Shown piece by piece: positions 25,307 through 34,313 of a stretch of DNA of 64,000 bases. The position numbers and the translations under genes are program-made. Numbering within the stretch: position 1 is the stretch's first letter; each line of letters begins with the position of its first letter. Below the pieces are notes generated by a model. It saw only the letters and a program-made list of their open reading frames with translations. It made no database searches and was not told the DNA's origin. Source of the DNA: Roseibium salinum (GTDB taxonomy: Bacteria > Pseudomonadota > Alphaproteobacteria > Rhizobiales > Stappiaceae); assembly GCF_026240905.1 (NCBI RefSeq), contig NZ_JAPEVI010000003.1, positions 2,728,001 to 2,792,000 on the forward strand, given 5' to 3'.

Positions 25307-27004
25307 TCACTCCCAGTCCTTGTAGATCGATTTCAGCCGCTCGAGTTCCGCCTTCGGCCAGCCTTCCGGCTCCGTCACCGCCACCCACGCGTCGATGTAG
25401 TCTTCGGGCGCGTAGCGGTGACCGAAGCCGCGCGGCACCTTGACGGCCGCGGCCATATCGACGGTCAGCTGCAGCAACGTGATGACCGGATACCAGCGCA
25501 ACTCGCGCGAGACGTCCGGACCGCGCGGCGCGTCCATCCATGAAGGCTCCCGGTAGAGCGCCCTGGAGTCAAAGAACGTCACCGGGTCACTTGCGTATTG
25601 CAGGTATACGAAACGGATCGGGCCCCAGCGCGCGCCGGGCCGCTTCAGCTTGTTCCACTGGTTCTTGAACCTTATGACGGACCCGTCCCTGAAGACGGGC
25701 AGCCAGGCCGTCGATGACGGTCTGCGGTTCTCGATGATGTTTCGCCATCGCTCGCTCGCAAAAGGCGGGCCGGACCACAACGCGCCCTGGATCGGGTCTC
25801 CCAGGACGTCGTAAATGTCGGTCGACAATTGCGAATTCAACGCCCCGAGGCTCAAGCCGTGCAGATAGAGCCGGGGACGGTCGTTCCTGGGAAGCTGCGT
25901 CCAGTGATCGTAGATCTTGTTGAACAGGGCGTGTGCGGTTTCCGCGCCGTATTCAGGTTCGGCCAGCAGCGACAACCAGCTGGCGAGGTAGGAATACTGG
26001 ACGGCGACGGTCGCCGTGTCGCCGCGGTGAAGATACTCGAGCGGATTGATTGCCGCCTCGTCGACCATTCCCGTTCCGGTCGGCGTGGCTATGACGAGCA
26101 GCGATCGTTCGAACGCCCCGACGCGTTTGAGTTCCTGAAGCGCCAAATCTGTGCGCTCCTCGATCGTGTCGGCCGAATTCAGGCCGACATAGACCCGTAT
26201 CGGGTCCAGGGTGTCCCGGCCGTTGAAAAACGCGCTCAGCCGGGCGCGCCTCGGGCCCCAGGAAACGAACTGCCGGCCGGCTCTTCCCAGGTCTTCCCAG
26301 TCGAGAAGCGAGGCCTGGCTTCCCGTCCTGATGGGATTGACCGGCGGGTTCACGCCGCTTTCCACCAGCGCATCGAATTTCTGGTAGGACGCATCCGCCG
26401 CGCGAAGCCCGTATTTGATGAGAACGCCATCGACAAGCGCCCAGAACAGCGCGGCAGCCGCCAGGACACCGATCAGATGGGAAACCCGCCTCGGGATGTG
26501 CCGCCTGAGCCAGACGGAGGAAAGATGGACCGTCAGCCGGAAGACGAGACCCAGAAGATAAAGCGCGATGAAGACCGCGGTGGCGATTGCGGCAACCCGG
26601 AAGGGCCGCGCCGTGTCGACCGGTTCCATATGCATCAGGAAGCGGATGGAATTCTGCCATTCGGATGCGCGTTCCAGGAAGATGAGGGCGATTGTCAGGC
26701 AGATGACGGCTGCGGCAAGCTTGATGACCGCCTCGACGAATTCTCGCGGTTCGGGTAGTTCCAGATAGGCCCAGAGCCAGTGTGCGACAACGCCTATGGC
26801 ATAGCCGGCCGCCAGCGAAACGCCTGAGAGAACGCCCTGCGTCACATAGGTGCGCGGGATCAGGCTCGGGGTGAGAGAAACGGCGAAGAAGAGCGTCGCC
26901 ACCACAAGGCCGGGCGTCGAAAACAGCTTTTCCAGCCTGTAGAGCCAGTAGATCGGCGCTTTGCCGTAGCGAACGACATACGCCCGAGGACGATCGTGTT
27001 TCAT
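25307..27004 (-). CDS. membrane alpha/beta-hydrolase (Abhydrolase_9 family)
   Basis: The protein has 565 residues. The N-terminal third is a membrane domain of about five helices starting TPGLVVATLFFAVSLTPSLI, with the family motif SLIPRTYVTQGVLSG. The C-terminal hydrolase has the nucleophile elbow LHGLSLGA (Ser385); probable acid and base partners are Asp473 (SDPVTFF) and His529 (FGHRYAPEDY). This two-part architecture matches PF15420 plus PF10081. The family is widespread but without an agreed substrate; a membrane lipid or ester is plausible. It is a single gene converging on the orphan at 24.2 kb. Confidence 0.88.
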   Translation of the reverse strand: MKHDRPRAYVVRYGKAPIYWLYRLEKLFSTPGLVVATLFFAVSLTPSLIPRTYVTQGVLSGVSLAAGYAIGVVAHWLWAYLELPEPREFVEAVIKLAAAVICLTIALIFLERASEWQNSIRFLMHMEPVDTARPFRVAAIATAVFIALYLLGLVFRLTVHLSSVWLRRHIPRRVSHLIGVLAAAALFWALVDGVLIKYGLRAADASYQKFDALVESGVNPPVNPIRTGSQASLLDWEDLGRAGRQFVSWGPRRARLSAFFNGRDTLDPIRVYVGLNSADTIEERTDLALQELKRVGAFERSLLVIATPTGTGMVDEAAINPLEYLHRGDTATVAVQYSYLASWLSLLAEPEYGAETAHALFNKIYDHWTQLPRNDRPRLYLHGLSLGALNSQLSTDIYDVLGDPIQGALWSGPPFASERWRNIIENRRPSSTAWLPVFRDGSVIRFKNQWNKLKRPGARWGPIRFVYLQYASDPVTFFDSRALYREPSWMDAPRGPDVSRELRWYPVITLLQLTVDMAAAVKVPRGFGHRYAPEDYIDAWVAVTEPEGWPKAELERLKSIYKDWE

Positions 27005-27291
27005 GATGAGGCCTGCTCAACCATCTCAACAACGACGGCCACACCGGGCCGCATCCCCTGCTCACCGACCATGCTTCGGCATTTTTCGCAAAGGAAGGCG
27101 GCGCGAGTATGTCCACTCGGCGCAGCCCGCCGGCGCAGGGACGTGCTGGGTGCCCTTGCAGGGGTCTTGCCGGGGGCAAACGGAAATGCATGTGCCAGCT
27201 CAAAACCTGTTTCGGTTCGGCGTTGACGTCCTGAGCCGGGATCAGTTGCAACCAGCCTGGGAACATCCAGCGTTGCCGGGTTTAGTGGCGG

Positions 27292-28971
27292 CTATTGGCG
27301 CGGCGGAGAAAGTTCGCTCGTCAATCCGGAGAGTTCGTCGGCAGGGTACCGGGCCCTGCGGTCATGTCCGGCGACCGAAAACTCGACGAATTCCGGACAG
27401 GCGACCATCCGGTGGACTTCGTCGGCGTGCGGAAATTGCCAGACGAGTCGCTGAGTGCCGGCGTCCAGGCTTTCCAGGATACCCCGCTGGAAATAGGCCA
27501 TCCTGCTGGCATGATCGCTCCATTGCATGTAGGCCTCTGGCACATGTAACTCTAGCATCAGGTCGGTCAGGCCGGGAACAATCCGGCTATGGCCGACACT
27601 TTTTCCCGCCACCCGGGCCGGAAACGACCTCAGCCAGTTTATAATAGGTCCCATTACAGCCGTTTGCAGTAGCGTACCAGGCGGCCGCACGAATGGAATT
27701 GGCTTCGGCCAACCCAAGACGTCGAACTCGTGGACCATGCCAAGCTTGAACATCGCCCTCGCGGCCTTCTTTGCCACACCAAAGCGCCAGTTCTCTTTCA
27801 CCTCGTGCAGGACAACCCGATTTGCGGTTTTGCAGAGAAGTATGTCTCCGCCCGATGTCCCGGCAAGATACGCCTCTTGATAGCGCGGCGATAGATCGAC
27901 GCGCTTCTCCAAATCTTCAAGGAAGGGCCCATCGCAGCCCGGGCGGGCAAGCATCGCCATTGCTGAAGCCACGGCGATCTCGGTGTCACCGGGCATCGCG
28001 CGTATTACGCGATCCAACTCCCTTCGCCGTTTCGACAAGTTTGCAAAAGGTGAGGCGGCAGCGATCGCTTCCACCCGGGCGTCCCATCCGCCGGAGGGAG
28101 CCAGTTCCAGCTGAGGGTGCTGCGCGATCCAGGCGGCGGCATGAATGTGATATCGGGTCAAGCCGTATAGCCCCGGATCCAGCATCTTTTCCCTTGCCTG
28201 GGCGGTTACATTCCTGATGCGGTCATAGGGCGTCGATTCCAGAAGGGCGAGCCTGATAGATGTGGCTAGCCGACCGACCTCACGCTTAACTTCGCTATCT
28301 TTGAAATTCGAAGGCTCAGGGCCTTGGACCTTGGAAATCTTCTGTTCGTAAAACGGCCGCGCCAGCTCCGCTGCTTCCTTCGCCACGTCCTCGGCGGTCC
28401 CGGTGGGCTGCAGGCGTTCAACTTCGGCGACAACGCTCGCCAAAGTCTCATCCAAACCATCAAGCCGGAACTTGTCGCGCAGGTCATCGCAATGCCCCGG
28501 CGGCAGGTTGTCGAGAAAAGCCGACCGTTCCTCGCAGGTGTAATTGAGAGCGAAAAGGGCCTTGTCCAGCTTGTCCAAGTCGTCGGCGCAATTGTCAGCG
28601 CCGTCTTGTTCGGCGGCCAGATCGGGATTGTTACGGCAAAAGGCGGCGCATTGGTCTACCAGTTCGGCGAGTTTGGGCAGTCCGATCATACGCGCTGCGC
28701 GCGATGCCCGCTCCATTCCCGTCTCGAGATGCTCGAAGCTGTTATGGATGAACTGGCTGTGCCCGCCATTGGAGACCTGGGCGTGATAAAAGTCCAACGC
28801 GTACATGTCGACCAGGTCTTGCCGCAGAGTGTCGGGGCAATACCCTTCCTCGAACAGTGCATTGACATAGGCCGCGAGGCCCGAGACCGGTTCGTAGATT
28901 TCTCGCTGGAATACGAATTGGGGCAGGATCAACGGGAGCGATGGATCGTTCGGACTGTATTCGGTTGGCAT
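27292..28971 (-). CDS. DUF4375/DMP19-like N-terminal domain protein, otherwise unknown
   Basis: The protein has 559 residues. Residues about 35-125 (LDFYHAQVSNGGHSQFIHNS, then ASRAARMIGLPKLAELVDQC) match the YHAEVNNGGFDQFFFN-type core of the DUF4375/DMP19 family. The remaining about 430 residues are helical and acidic, with no motif I know. The classical DMP19 is a small acidic DNA-mimic; this protein is several times longer, so the function should not be copied. The gene is flanked by 287 and 496 bp of non-coding DNA with a tRNA gene beyond. An accessory origin is possible but not shown. No signal peptide or membrane helix was seen. Confidence 0.6.
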   Translation of the reverse strand: MPTEYSPNDPSLPLILPQFVFQREIYEPVSGLAAYVNALFEEGYCPDTLRQDLVDMYALDFYHAQVSNGGHSQFIHNSFEHLETGMERASRAARMIGLPKLAELVDQCAAFCRNNPDLAAEQDGADNCADDLDKLDKALFALNYTCEERSAFLDNLPPGHCDDLRDKFRLDGLDETLASVVAEVERLQPTGTAEDVAKEAAELARPFYEQKISKVQGPEPSNFKDSEVKREVGRLATSIRLALLESTPYDRIRNVTAQAREKMLDPGLYGLTRYHIHAAAWIAQHPQLELAPSGGWDARVEAIAAASPFANLSKRRRELDRVIRAMPGDTEIAVASAMAMLARPGCDGPFLEDLEKRVDLSPRYQEAYLAGTSGGDILLCKTANRVVLHEVKENWRFGVAKKAARAMFKLGMVHEFDVLGWPKPIPFVRPPGTLLQTAVMGPIINWLRSFPARVAGKSVGHSRIVPGLTDLMLELHVPEAYMQWSDHASRMAYFQRGILESLDAGTQRLVWQFPHADEVHRMVACPEFVEFSVAGHDRRARYPADELSGLTSELSPPRQ

Positions 28972-29467
28972 CTGATTGCCCTCCGTTTGGCAGACCGGTG
29001 CGGCCCATGAGATCGCCGGTTCCTATATTCAGACGGTGGCTGAACATGTTCGCCAAATGGGCCGCCGTCGTCACGTCACGCCGATATGTCCAATTGGGCC
29101 ATGATCTCGAGCTGTTCCAAGTCAGCCTCGCTCATCAATACCGGACGTATGCCGGCACATTTCATCTCATATCAACTGCCGCGAAATAGCCGCAACGATG
29201 CATCGTGTCAAAACATTGCGGGACCCATGGTGATCGATCGCCGGATATGCATGATCAACATCTCTACCGTACTGGCCGGTCAGCTGCTGGGAACAACGGA
29301 AGTGGACGACGGCATTTGGCTGATCAGCTTCATGAGCCATGATTTGGAAACATCGAGCTGGAGCAGAGAACACTGCAGACAATCGACACCCGTTCGGCAC
29401 GAGGTTGTAACCCATGTCTCCGGTACAAACCGCTACCTGCGTCTTCGGGCTAAGTCATTGGAAAATA
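28972..29467. other. 496-bp intergenic region between the DUF4375-like gene and a tRNA
   Basis: No credible gene was found. A 29-codon frame on the minus strand (29076-29165) starts ATG and ends TGA but has no family match, so I leave it out. I looked for a direct repeat of the tRNA 3' end that would mark an integrated element and saw none. Confidence 0.4.
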
Positions 29468-29544
29468 TGGCGCACCGGAGAGGATTCGAACCCCTGACCC
29501 CCAGATCTGTAGTCTGGTGCTCTATCCAGCTGAGCTACCGGTGC
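29468..29544 (-). tRNA. tRNA with Arg(ACG)-like body but anticodon reading ACA
   Basis: A full 77-nt cloverleaf is encoded. The acceptor GCACCGG pairs with CCGGTGC, followed by discriminator G and an encoded CCA. The D-arm is AGCTCAGCTGGATAGAGC, the anticodon stem CCAGA/TCTGG, and the T-loop GGTTCGAATCC. The 7-base anticodon loop is CTACAGA, so the triplet is ACA. The usual alphaproteobacterial tRNA-Arg(ACG) has CTACGAA here and an otherwise very similar arm. All stems are intact, so this is not an obviously decayed gene. The isotype is uncertain: by body arginine, by triplet cysteine. Confidence 0.75.
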
Positions 29545-29768
29545 TTATGAGGCGAAGATCTTGTCATCGGGGTCTGGAGGACCGCTGATGACCGGTCTTG
29601 GCGCTGCGGGGTGCTGTGCCCCGGACAGGGCGCTTACCTACTGCGGACCGGCGGGGATTGCAAGGGACTTTTTGAACTTTTTTTCAAGGAACTGTCACAT
29701 GCGCCCCAAAGTTGCGCAAACCCGCGCGGCGCATTGGAAGGGGCCGTCGCCCGCGCGAAAGCGAGCCT

Positions 29769-31241
29769 TTATCCGGGCCGGTCGGGCACGTCGAGGCGGA
29801 AACATGTGCCGTGGCCGGTTTCATCCAGACGGATGCTGCCGCCATGGGCCCTGACCAGCTCGGCCGCGATCGCAAGGCCCAGGCCGACGCCACCGGTCTT
29901 GGAGCCGCTGTGAAAGGCCTTGAACAGGGCGCTCTTGATGTTGTCCGGAATGCCGGGGCCGGTGTCGGATACGGTGATGCGGACGGTGGAACCGACGCGT
30001 TCCGCATCCAGCGTGATCCGCCGGACAAGGGTTTCGTCCTTTTCCGCTTCAAGCGCCTGGAGGGCGTTGCGGGAAAGATTGAGCAGTACGCGGAAGATCT
30101 GCTCCGGGTCCGCGTCGATTTCAATCTCCTCGGGCACCCTGTTTTCGAAGGTGACCGTCTCGTGGTCCGCCAGGCCGAGGACATCGGCGACGTCGTCGCA
30201 CACCCGGCGCAGGGTCAGCAGGCGGCGCTGCGGCGCCCGCTCCTGCGCCTTGCCATAGGACATCACGGCCTGGGTATAGCTGACGGCCCGGTCGAGCGTT
30301 GCCAGGATCTTCGGCGCAAGGCGGCTGACGGTCGGGTCGGGCACATGTTCCAGGCGCTCCAGGAAGAGCTGGGCGGAGGCGAGAAGGTTGCGCAGGTCGT
30401 GGTTGATCTTGGAAACGGCCAGCCCGAGATCCGCCAGCCTCTGCTTCTGATGCAAAGCCCTTGCGAGCGCTTCTTCCATGTATGCCAGGCGGATTTCCGC
30501 ATCGCCCAGTTCGTCCCGCCGGCCGGAAACGGACATGATGCGCGTGGCATCCTCCGGGCTTTCGGCGAACCGTTCCATCGATCGGGTCAGCCGGCGCAAG
30601 GGACGGATGAAGAGCGCGCGCAGCGTGACGTAGACCAGGCTTGCGGTGATGGCGGAAATGACAAGCGACAAAGCCAGAATGCGGCCGGAAAAGGCGAGCA
30701 TCTCCTGTTGCAGCAGCGCGACCGGCAGGACCACATCCACCCGCTTGGTCTCACCCATCTGCCCGGCGCCGTTGATGCGCATGACGCCGTTGCCGCGATA
30801 GGTCAGGATCTGGAAACTGTTTATGATGGCGGACCAAGGGGTGACCTCTCCCATGTCGATGACGAAATCCACGTCATCCGGTACGTCGCTCATGGCGATG
30901 AGGCTGCGGCGGGTCCCCTCGTCGAGGGCAATGGCGACAGCGCCGGTGGTGCGCAGCAGCTCCTCCTGGAGGCGGGGCGCAATCGTGTTGGTTTCCGCCA
31001 GAACGGAGGCGGCGACCCCGGCGGTGGTGAGCTTGTCCATCAGCCAGGTGTTGCGGAAATTGGCAACGGAAGGCACGTAGATGCAGATTTCGGCCACCAT
31101 CACGAAAAGAATGGTGAGAAGGAGCAGCTTGCCGGAGAGCCCGCCGAACCGGTAACGGCCGAAGCCGTCGCCGGCGTCTACCGGCGCGGCCTCACGCTCG
31201 GTGGGGACAACGGACCTTTGCGGCGTGCCCTCATGCTTCAT
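29769..31241 (-). CDS. orphan membrane sensor histidine kinase
   Basis: The protein has 490 residues. Two membrane helices (about 37-56 and 186-206) enclose a periplasmic sensor domain of about 130 residues. A HAMP linker (to about 235) is followed by a dimerisation helix with phospho-acceptor His281 in VSKINHDLRNLLASAQ. The ATPase has the N box LNLSRNALQAL, G1 DTGPGIPD and G2 GGVGLGLAIAAELV. The H-box (HDLRN) is the HPK4-like variant. No response regulator gene is adjacent. The gene lies 225 bp beyond the tRNA on the same strand. Confidence 0.92.
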   Translation of the reverse strand: MKHEGTPQRSVVPTEREAAPVDAGDGFGRYRFGGLSGKLLLLTILFVMVAEICIYVPSVANFRNTWLMDKLTTAGVAASVLAETNTIAPRLQEELLRTTGAVAIALDEGTRRSLIAMSDVPDDVDFVIDMGEVTPWSAIINSFQILTYRGNGVMRINGAGQMGETKRVDVVLPVALLQQEMLAFSGRILALSLVISAITASLVYVTLRALFIRPLRRLTRSMERFAESPEDATRIMSVSGRRDELGDAEIRLAYMEEALARALHQKQRLADLGLAVSKINHDLRNLLASAQLFLERLEHVPDPTVSRLAPKILATLDRAVSYTQAVMSYGKAQERAPQRRLLTLRRVCDDVADVLGLADHETVTFENRVPEEIEIDADPEQIFRVLLNLSRNALQALEAEKDETLVRRITLDAERVGSTVRITVSDTGPGIPDNIKSALFKAFHSGSKTGGVGLGLAIAAELVRAHGGSIRLDETGHGTCFRLDVPDRPG

Positions 31242-31521
31242 GTCGCTTCCGTCCCAAACGTTTTCGGCATCAGATGTTCCGGCGAATGCGTAACAGGATG
31301 CCCTAAAATCTTGTGATCGGCCAATTAATCGCCTGTCAATCGCCCTGTGTGTTGAATTCGAGGTTCATCCGGAGCATTCCGGGATACGAGACGCCCTTCA
31401 ACCGAACCGGCTGCCTTCCAAATTCCTACAGTGTTTTCGTCACGGCAGATCCGGAACTTGCCGCCGTTCTGTGGCGGGACCCAGTGGATCCGCCCGTTCC
31501 TCCGGGGCTGCGCGCCATTCC

Positions 31522-32952
31522 TCAACCGAATTTGCGCAGCAGGCCGATCAACCGGCGCACCCAGACATTGGCGGGAGCCTCCGCATAATAGGAAATTGCG
31601 GCCCGGCGCACCAGTTCTCCGAGGGTGGGATAGGCCGCGATGAACCCGGCAAGATCCTTCATCGTCATCTTCCTGGACAGGGCCAGCGACAGGAGATTGA
31701 TGATCTCGCCCGCCTTCGCCCCGGCGATATCGGCCCCCAGCAGGCGGCCGCCCGGTCCGGCGATCAGTTTCAGACGGCCCGTCGTCTCACCCTCCGTGCG
31801 GGCGCGGTCATTTTCGTCATAGTCGGCGGTGAGCACTTTCACGCGCCCGCCGTATTTCTTTCTCGCCTCGGCCTCGGACAGGCCGACATGGCCGAGTTCG
31901 GGCGCGGTGTAGGTGACCCAGGGCACAAGGTCGTTGTTCATGGCAACGGGCAGGCGAAACAGGATGGAGCGGATCACCAGGCCGGCCTGATAGCCGGCCA
32001 CATGGGTGAACTGCAGGCCGCCCGCCACGTCGCCGATCGCGTAGATCCGCCGGTTGGAGCTGCGCAGCCCCTTGTCGACCCGCACGCCTTTGCCGTCATG
32101 GTCGACGCCGGCGGCCTCGAGACCGAGGCCATCCACGTTGGCCACGCGCCCCGCCGCGACAAGCAGGTGGCTTGCGGCGACTTCGAGTGTCCGGCCCGCC
32201 GACGTTTCGGCCGAGATCAGAACGCCTCCCTCGGTTTTCCGTATCCCGCCGACAGCCGTTCCCTCCAGGATCTCGATACCTTCGGCCCTCAGCGCCCCAA
32301 GAACGATCGCCGCCATGTCCGGATCGTCGTTGCCGAGGGCCTGTTTCGCTTCGAACACGGTCACCTGCGCACCAAGGCGTCGATGAGCCTGCGCCATTTC
32401 CAGGCCGATCGGTCCGCCGCCGATAACCGCCAGGTGCTCGGGCGCCTCGCGCAGGTCGAACAAGGTCTCGTTGGTGAGGTAGGGGACCTGATCCAGCCCA
32501 GGGATGGGCGGGACGAAGGCGGTGGATCCGGTGGCGATCACGAACCGTCGGGCCCTGATCTCATGGTTTCCGGCAGCAAGCGTATCGGGTGAGGTGAATT
32601 TTGCCCGCTCGCGCAGGACCGTCACCCCGAGCCCCTCGAACCGCTCTTGCGAATCATGGGGCGCGATCGCGGCGATCACCTGGCGCACGTGATCGTTTGC
32701 CCGGGCGAAATCGATTTCCCGGTCCCTGGAGAACACGCCGAACTGAGGGCTCTTCGTTTGGCCGAACGCCGCCTTGCCCGCAGCCAGAAGCGCCTTCGAC
32801 GGGACGCAGCCGTAATTCAGGCAATCCCCGCCCATGAGGCCTTTTTCGATCAGCACCACGTCGACACCGAAGGCGGCCGCGGCGGCGGCAACGGAGAGCC
32901 CGCCGGAACCGGCACCGATCACGCAAATATCCGGGGTCAGCAGCGTTGCCAT
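31522..32952 (-). CDS. pyridine-nucleotide disulfide oxidoreductase (dihydrolipoamide dehydrogenase / mercuric reductase-like)
   Basis: 476 residues from ATG 32952; the frame is open further upstream only as a shadow of the next gene. An FAD Rossmann site (ICVIGAGSGGLSVAAAAAAF) is followed by the redox-active pair Cys44/Cys49 in GGDCLNYGCVPSK. NAD-binding VIGGGPIGLEMAQ, FAD-contact IYAIGDVAGG and a C-terminal dimerisation domain (AAYPTLGELVRRAA) complete the fold. It lacks the N-terminal heavy-metal domain and vicinal C-terminal cysteines of true MerA. It lies 26 bp behind the TVP38-like gene; this pair recurs in many proteobacteria, but the substrate is unknown. Confidence 0.9.
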   Translation of the reverse strand: MATLLTPDICVIGAGSGGLSVAAAAAAFGVDVVLIEKGLMGGDCLNYGCVPSKALLAAGKAAFGQTKSPQFGVFSRDREIDFARANDHVRQVIAAIAPHDSQERFEGLGVTVLRERAKFTSPDTLAAGNHEIRARRFVIATGSTAFVPPIPGLDQVPYLTNETLFDLREAPEHLAVIGGGPIGLEMAQAHRRLGAQVTVFEAKQALGNDDPDMAAIVLGALRAEGIEILEGTAVGGIRKTEGGVLISAETSAGRTLEVAASHLLVAAGRVANVDGLGLEAAGVDHDGKGVRVDKGLRSSNRRIYAIGDVAGGLQFTHVAGYQAGLVIRSILFRLPVAMNNDLVPWVTYTAPELGHVGLSEAEARKKYGGRVKVLTADYDENDRARTEGETTGRLKLIAGPGGRLLGADIAGAKAGEIINLLSLALSRKMTMKDLAGFIAAYPTLGELVRRAAISYYAEAPANVWVRRLIGLLRKFG

Positions 32953-32978
32953 GAAAGCTCCATCGAAAAAGGGGAAAA

Positions 32979-33788
32979 TCAGCGGGACCGGAATTTCTTC
33001 AAGACTACCGGAATGAGGCTGACGAGCCCAAGGGCAAACAGCGCGATTAGCAGTTCGGACGTCACCAGGGCGGAGGCATCCACCTGGCAGGTTCCGGCCG
33101 AGGCGCAGCCGGGATTGGCCGCCTCCTGCGCCCTGATCACGCTGTCGAGGCCCGATCCGATGAAGGCGTAGGCAAAGGTGCCCGGAATGATGCCGAGGAA
33201 GGTGGCGAGCGCATAGGAAGAAAGCGGCATGTAGAAGACGGCGGGGGCAATGTTCACCAGCCAGAAGGGAAAGACCGGCGTCAGGCGCAGAAACATCAGA
33301 TAGTGAAAGGCATCCTTGCGGAAGCCGTCGCGCAGGCGGGACAGGAACGGCCCGGCGCGCCGGGTCAGGACATCGCCGAGGGAGGAACGCGCCACCAGGA
33401 ACACGGCGCAGGCGCCAAGCGTCGCCCCGACAACGGTGGTTATGCCGGCGAGCACCCAGCCGAACAGGAAACCGCCGGCAATCGTCAGGAGGGACGCGCC
33501 GGGGAAGGACAGGGCCACCGCGACAATATAGACCAGCGTATAGAGCAGCACCGCCAGAACGAGATGGTCCTCGACATAGGCCGCCAGTTCCTGACGATGC
33601 ATGATGAGATTGGAAAGGGTCAGCTGGGTGTGCAGCCCCTGCGAGAAGGCAAGCGCCGTCAGACCGGCGAGAACGGCCAGGGGGAGCCATCTGCGCACAA
33701 GGCGGGAAGCAGAGCGCTTGCGTTTCGCTTCAGGCGCCGGCTCCGTGTCCTTCCGCGCTGTCATTGCGTTGGTCTCATCACCCGGCAT
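32979..33788 (-). CDS. TVP38/TMEM64 (VTT/DedA-like) membrane protein
   Basis: The protein has 269 residues with a basic cytoplasmic N-terminus and about six membrane helices. The VTT-domain core is visible: VALSFPGASLLTIAGGFLFG, then the re-entrant loop region and the FLRLTPVFPFWLVNIAPAVF segment with the F-x-R-x-x-P-x-x-P signature, followed by TFLGIIPGTFAYAFIGSGL. The family includes scramblase- and selenite/lipid-transport-related proteins. Its downstream partner is a mercuric-reductase-like flavoprotein in the same transcription unit, suggesting a shared redox or metalloid role (inference). Confidence 0.9.
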   Translation of the reverse strand: MPGDETNAMTARKDTEPAPEAKRKRSASRLVRRWLPLAVLAGLTALAFSQGLHTQLTLSNLIMHRQELAAYVEDHLVLAVLLYTLVYIVAVALSFPGASLLTIAGGFLFGWVLAGITTVVGATLGACAVFLVARSSLGDVLTRRAGPFLSRLRDGFRKDAFHYLMFLRLTPVFPFWLVNIAPAVFYMPLSSYALATFLGIIPGTFAYAFIGSGLDSVIRAQEAANPGCASAGTCQVDASALVTSELLIALFALGLVSLIPVVLKKFRSR

Positions 33789-34118
33789 TTCCAGTCCCTG
33801 ATCTGTCGGCGGTTCCCGCCGGCCACGTTGGTCTTTTAGCCAGATGTACCCTAATCCTCACGAAAAGAACCATGCTTCACCGAGATGTGACGCGCGGACT
33901 GTCAGGCGTGACCTGTGTGTGATCGCGAGGAATTGCGAGATTCTTCGCGCGCAAAGTTGACTTGGTGCTGCATGGCCCTTATAAGCGCGCTCGATCGGGA
34001 CATGCACTCGGACCCAAGGCTGACAAGAGCCGCGCTCTTCAAGCGCTTCGAGTGCTTTCTCCAAAGAATTTTTATAGAATGAACAAGGGCCGCGCTCTAA
34101 ACCCGCGCGGGGAGAACA
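33789..34118. other. 330-bp divergent intergenic region carrying the rpmH promoter
   Basis: It separates the TVP38-like gene (minus) from rpmH (plus). It holds the rpmH promoter at 33957-33985 and a leader of about 125 nt with a short stem AAGAG-CCGCG-CTCTT near 34026-34040. The minus-strand promoter of the TVP38 gene was not identified. Confidence 0.5.
33957..33985 (+). promoter_or_regulatory. sigma-70-type promoter of rpmH-rnpA-yidC
   Basis: TTGACT (33957-33962), a 17-bp spacer and TATAAG (33980-33985) form a strong consensus-like promoter. Transcription should begin near 33992, giving a leader of about 125 nt before rpmH. Confidence 0.75.
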
Positions 34119-34253
34119 ATGAAGCGTACGTATCAACCGAGCCGTCTTGTCCGCAAGCGCCGCCACGGCTTCCGCGCACGTATGGCCACCAAAAATGGCC
34201 GTCAGGTGCTTGCTCGCCGCCGCGCAAAGGGTCGCAAGAGCCTGAGCGCCTAA
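34119..34253 (+). CDS. rpmH: 50S ribosomal protein L34
   Basis: The protein has 44 residues and starts [20 protein letters not shown], the near-invariant L34 sequence, ending [20 protein letters not shown] ribosome-binding site lies just before the ATG. L34 is part of the large ribosomal subunit. It heads the conserved cluster rpmH-rnpA-yidC, driven by the promoter at 33957-33985. Length and composition are normal for the family. Confidence 0.98.
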   Translation: MKRTYQPSRLVRKRRHGFRARMATKNGRQVLARRRAKGRKSLSA

Positions 34254-34313
34254 TCAGCGACCAGCCCGCAGCGCGCCGGGTTGGCGGCGTCTGCCAACAA
34301 CCAACCGCACGCT

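Noticed and set aside
29076..29165. 29-codon minus-strand frame upstream of the DUF4375-like gene
   Set aside because: Too short, no ribosome-binding site or family match; kept only as a note.
24000..29544. Genomic island integrated at the tRNA
   Set aside because: No integrase gene and no direct repeat of the tRNA 3' end were found between 24 and 29 kb.
33843..33853. TACCCTAAT resembling a MITE end before rpmH
   Set aside because: Only about 8 bases match and no partner end lies nearby; chance is likely.
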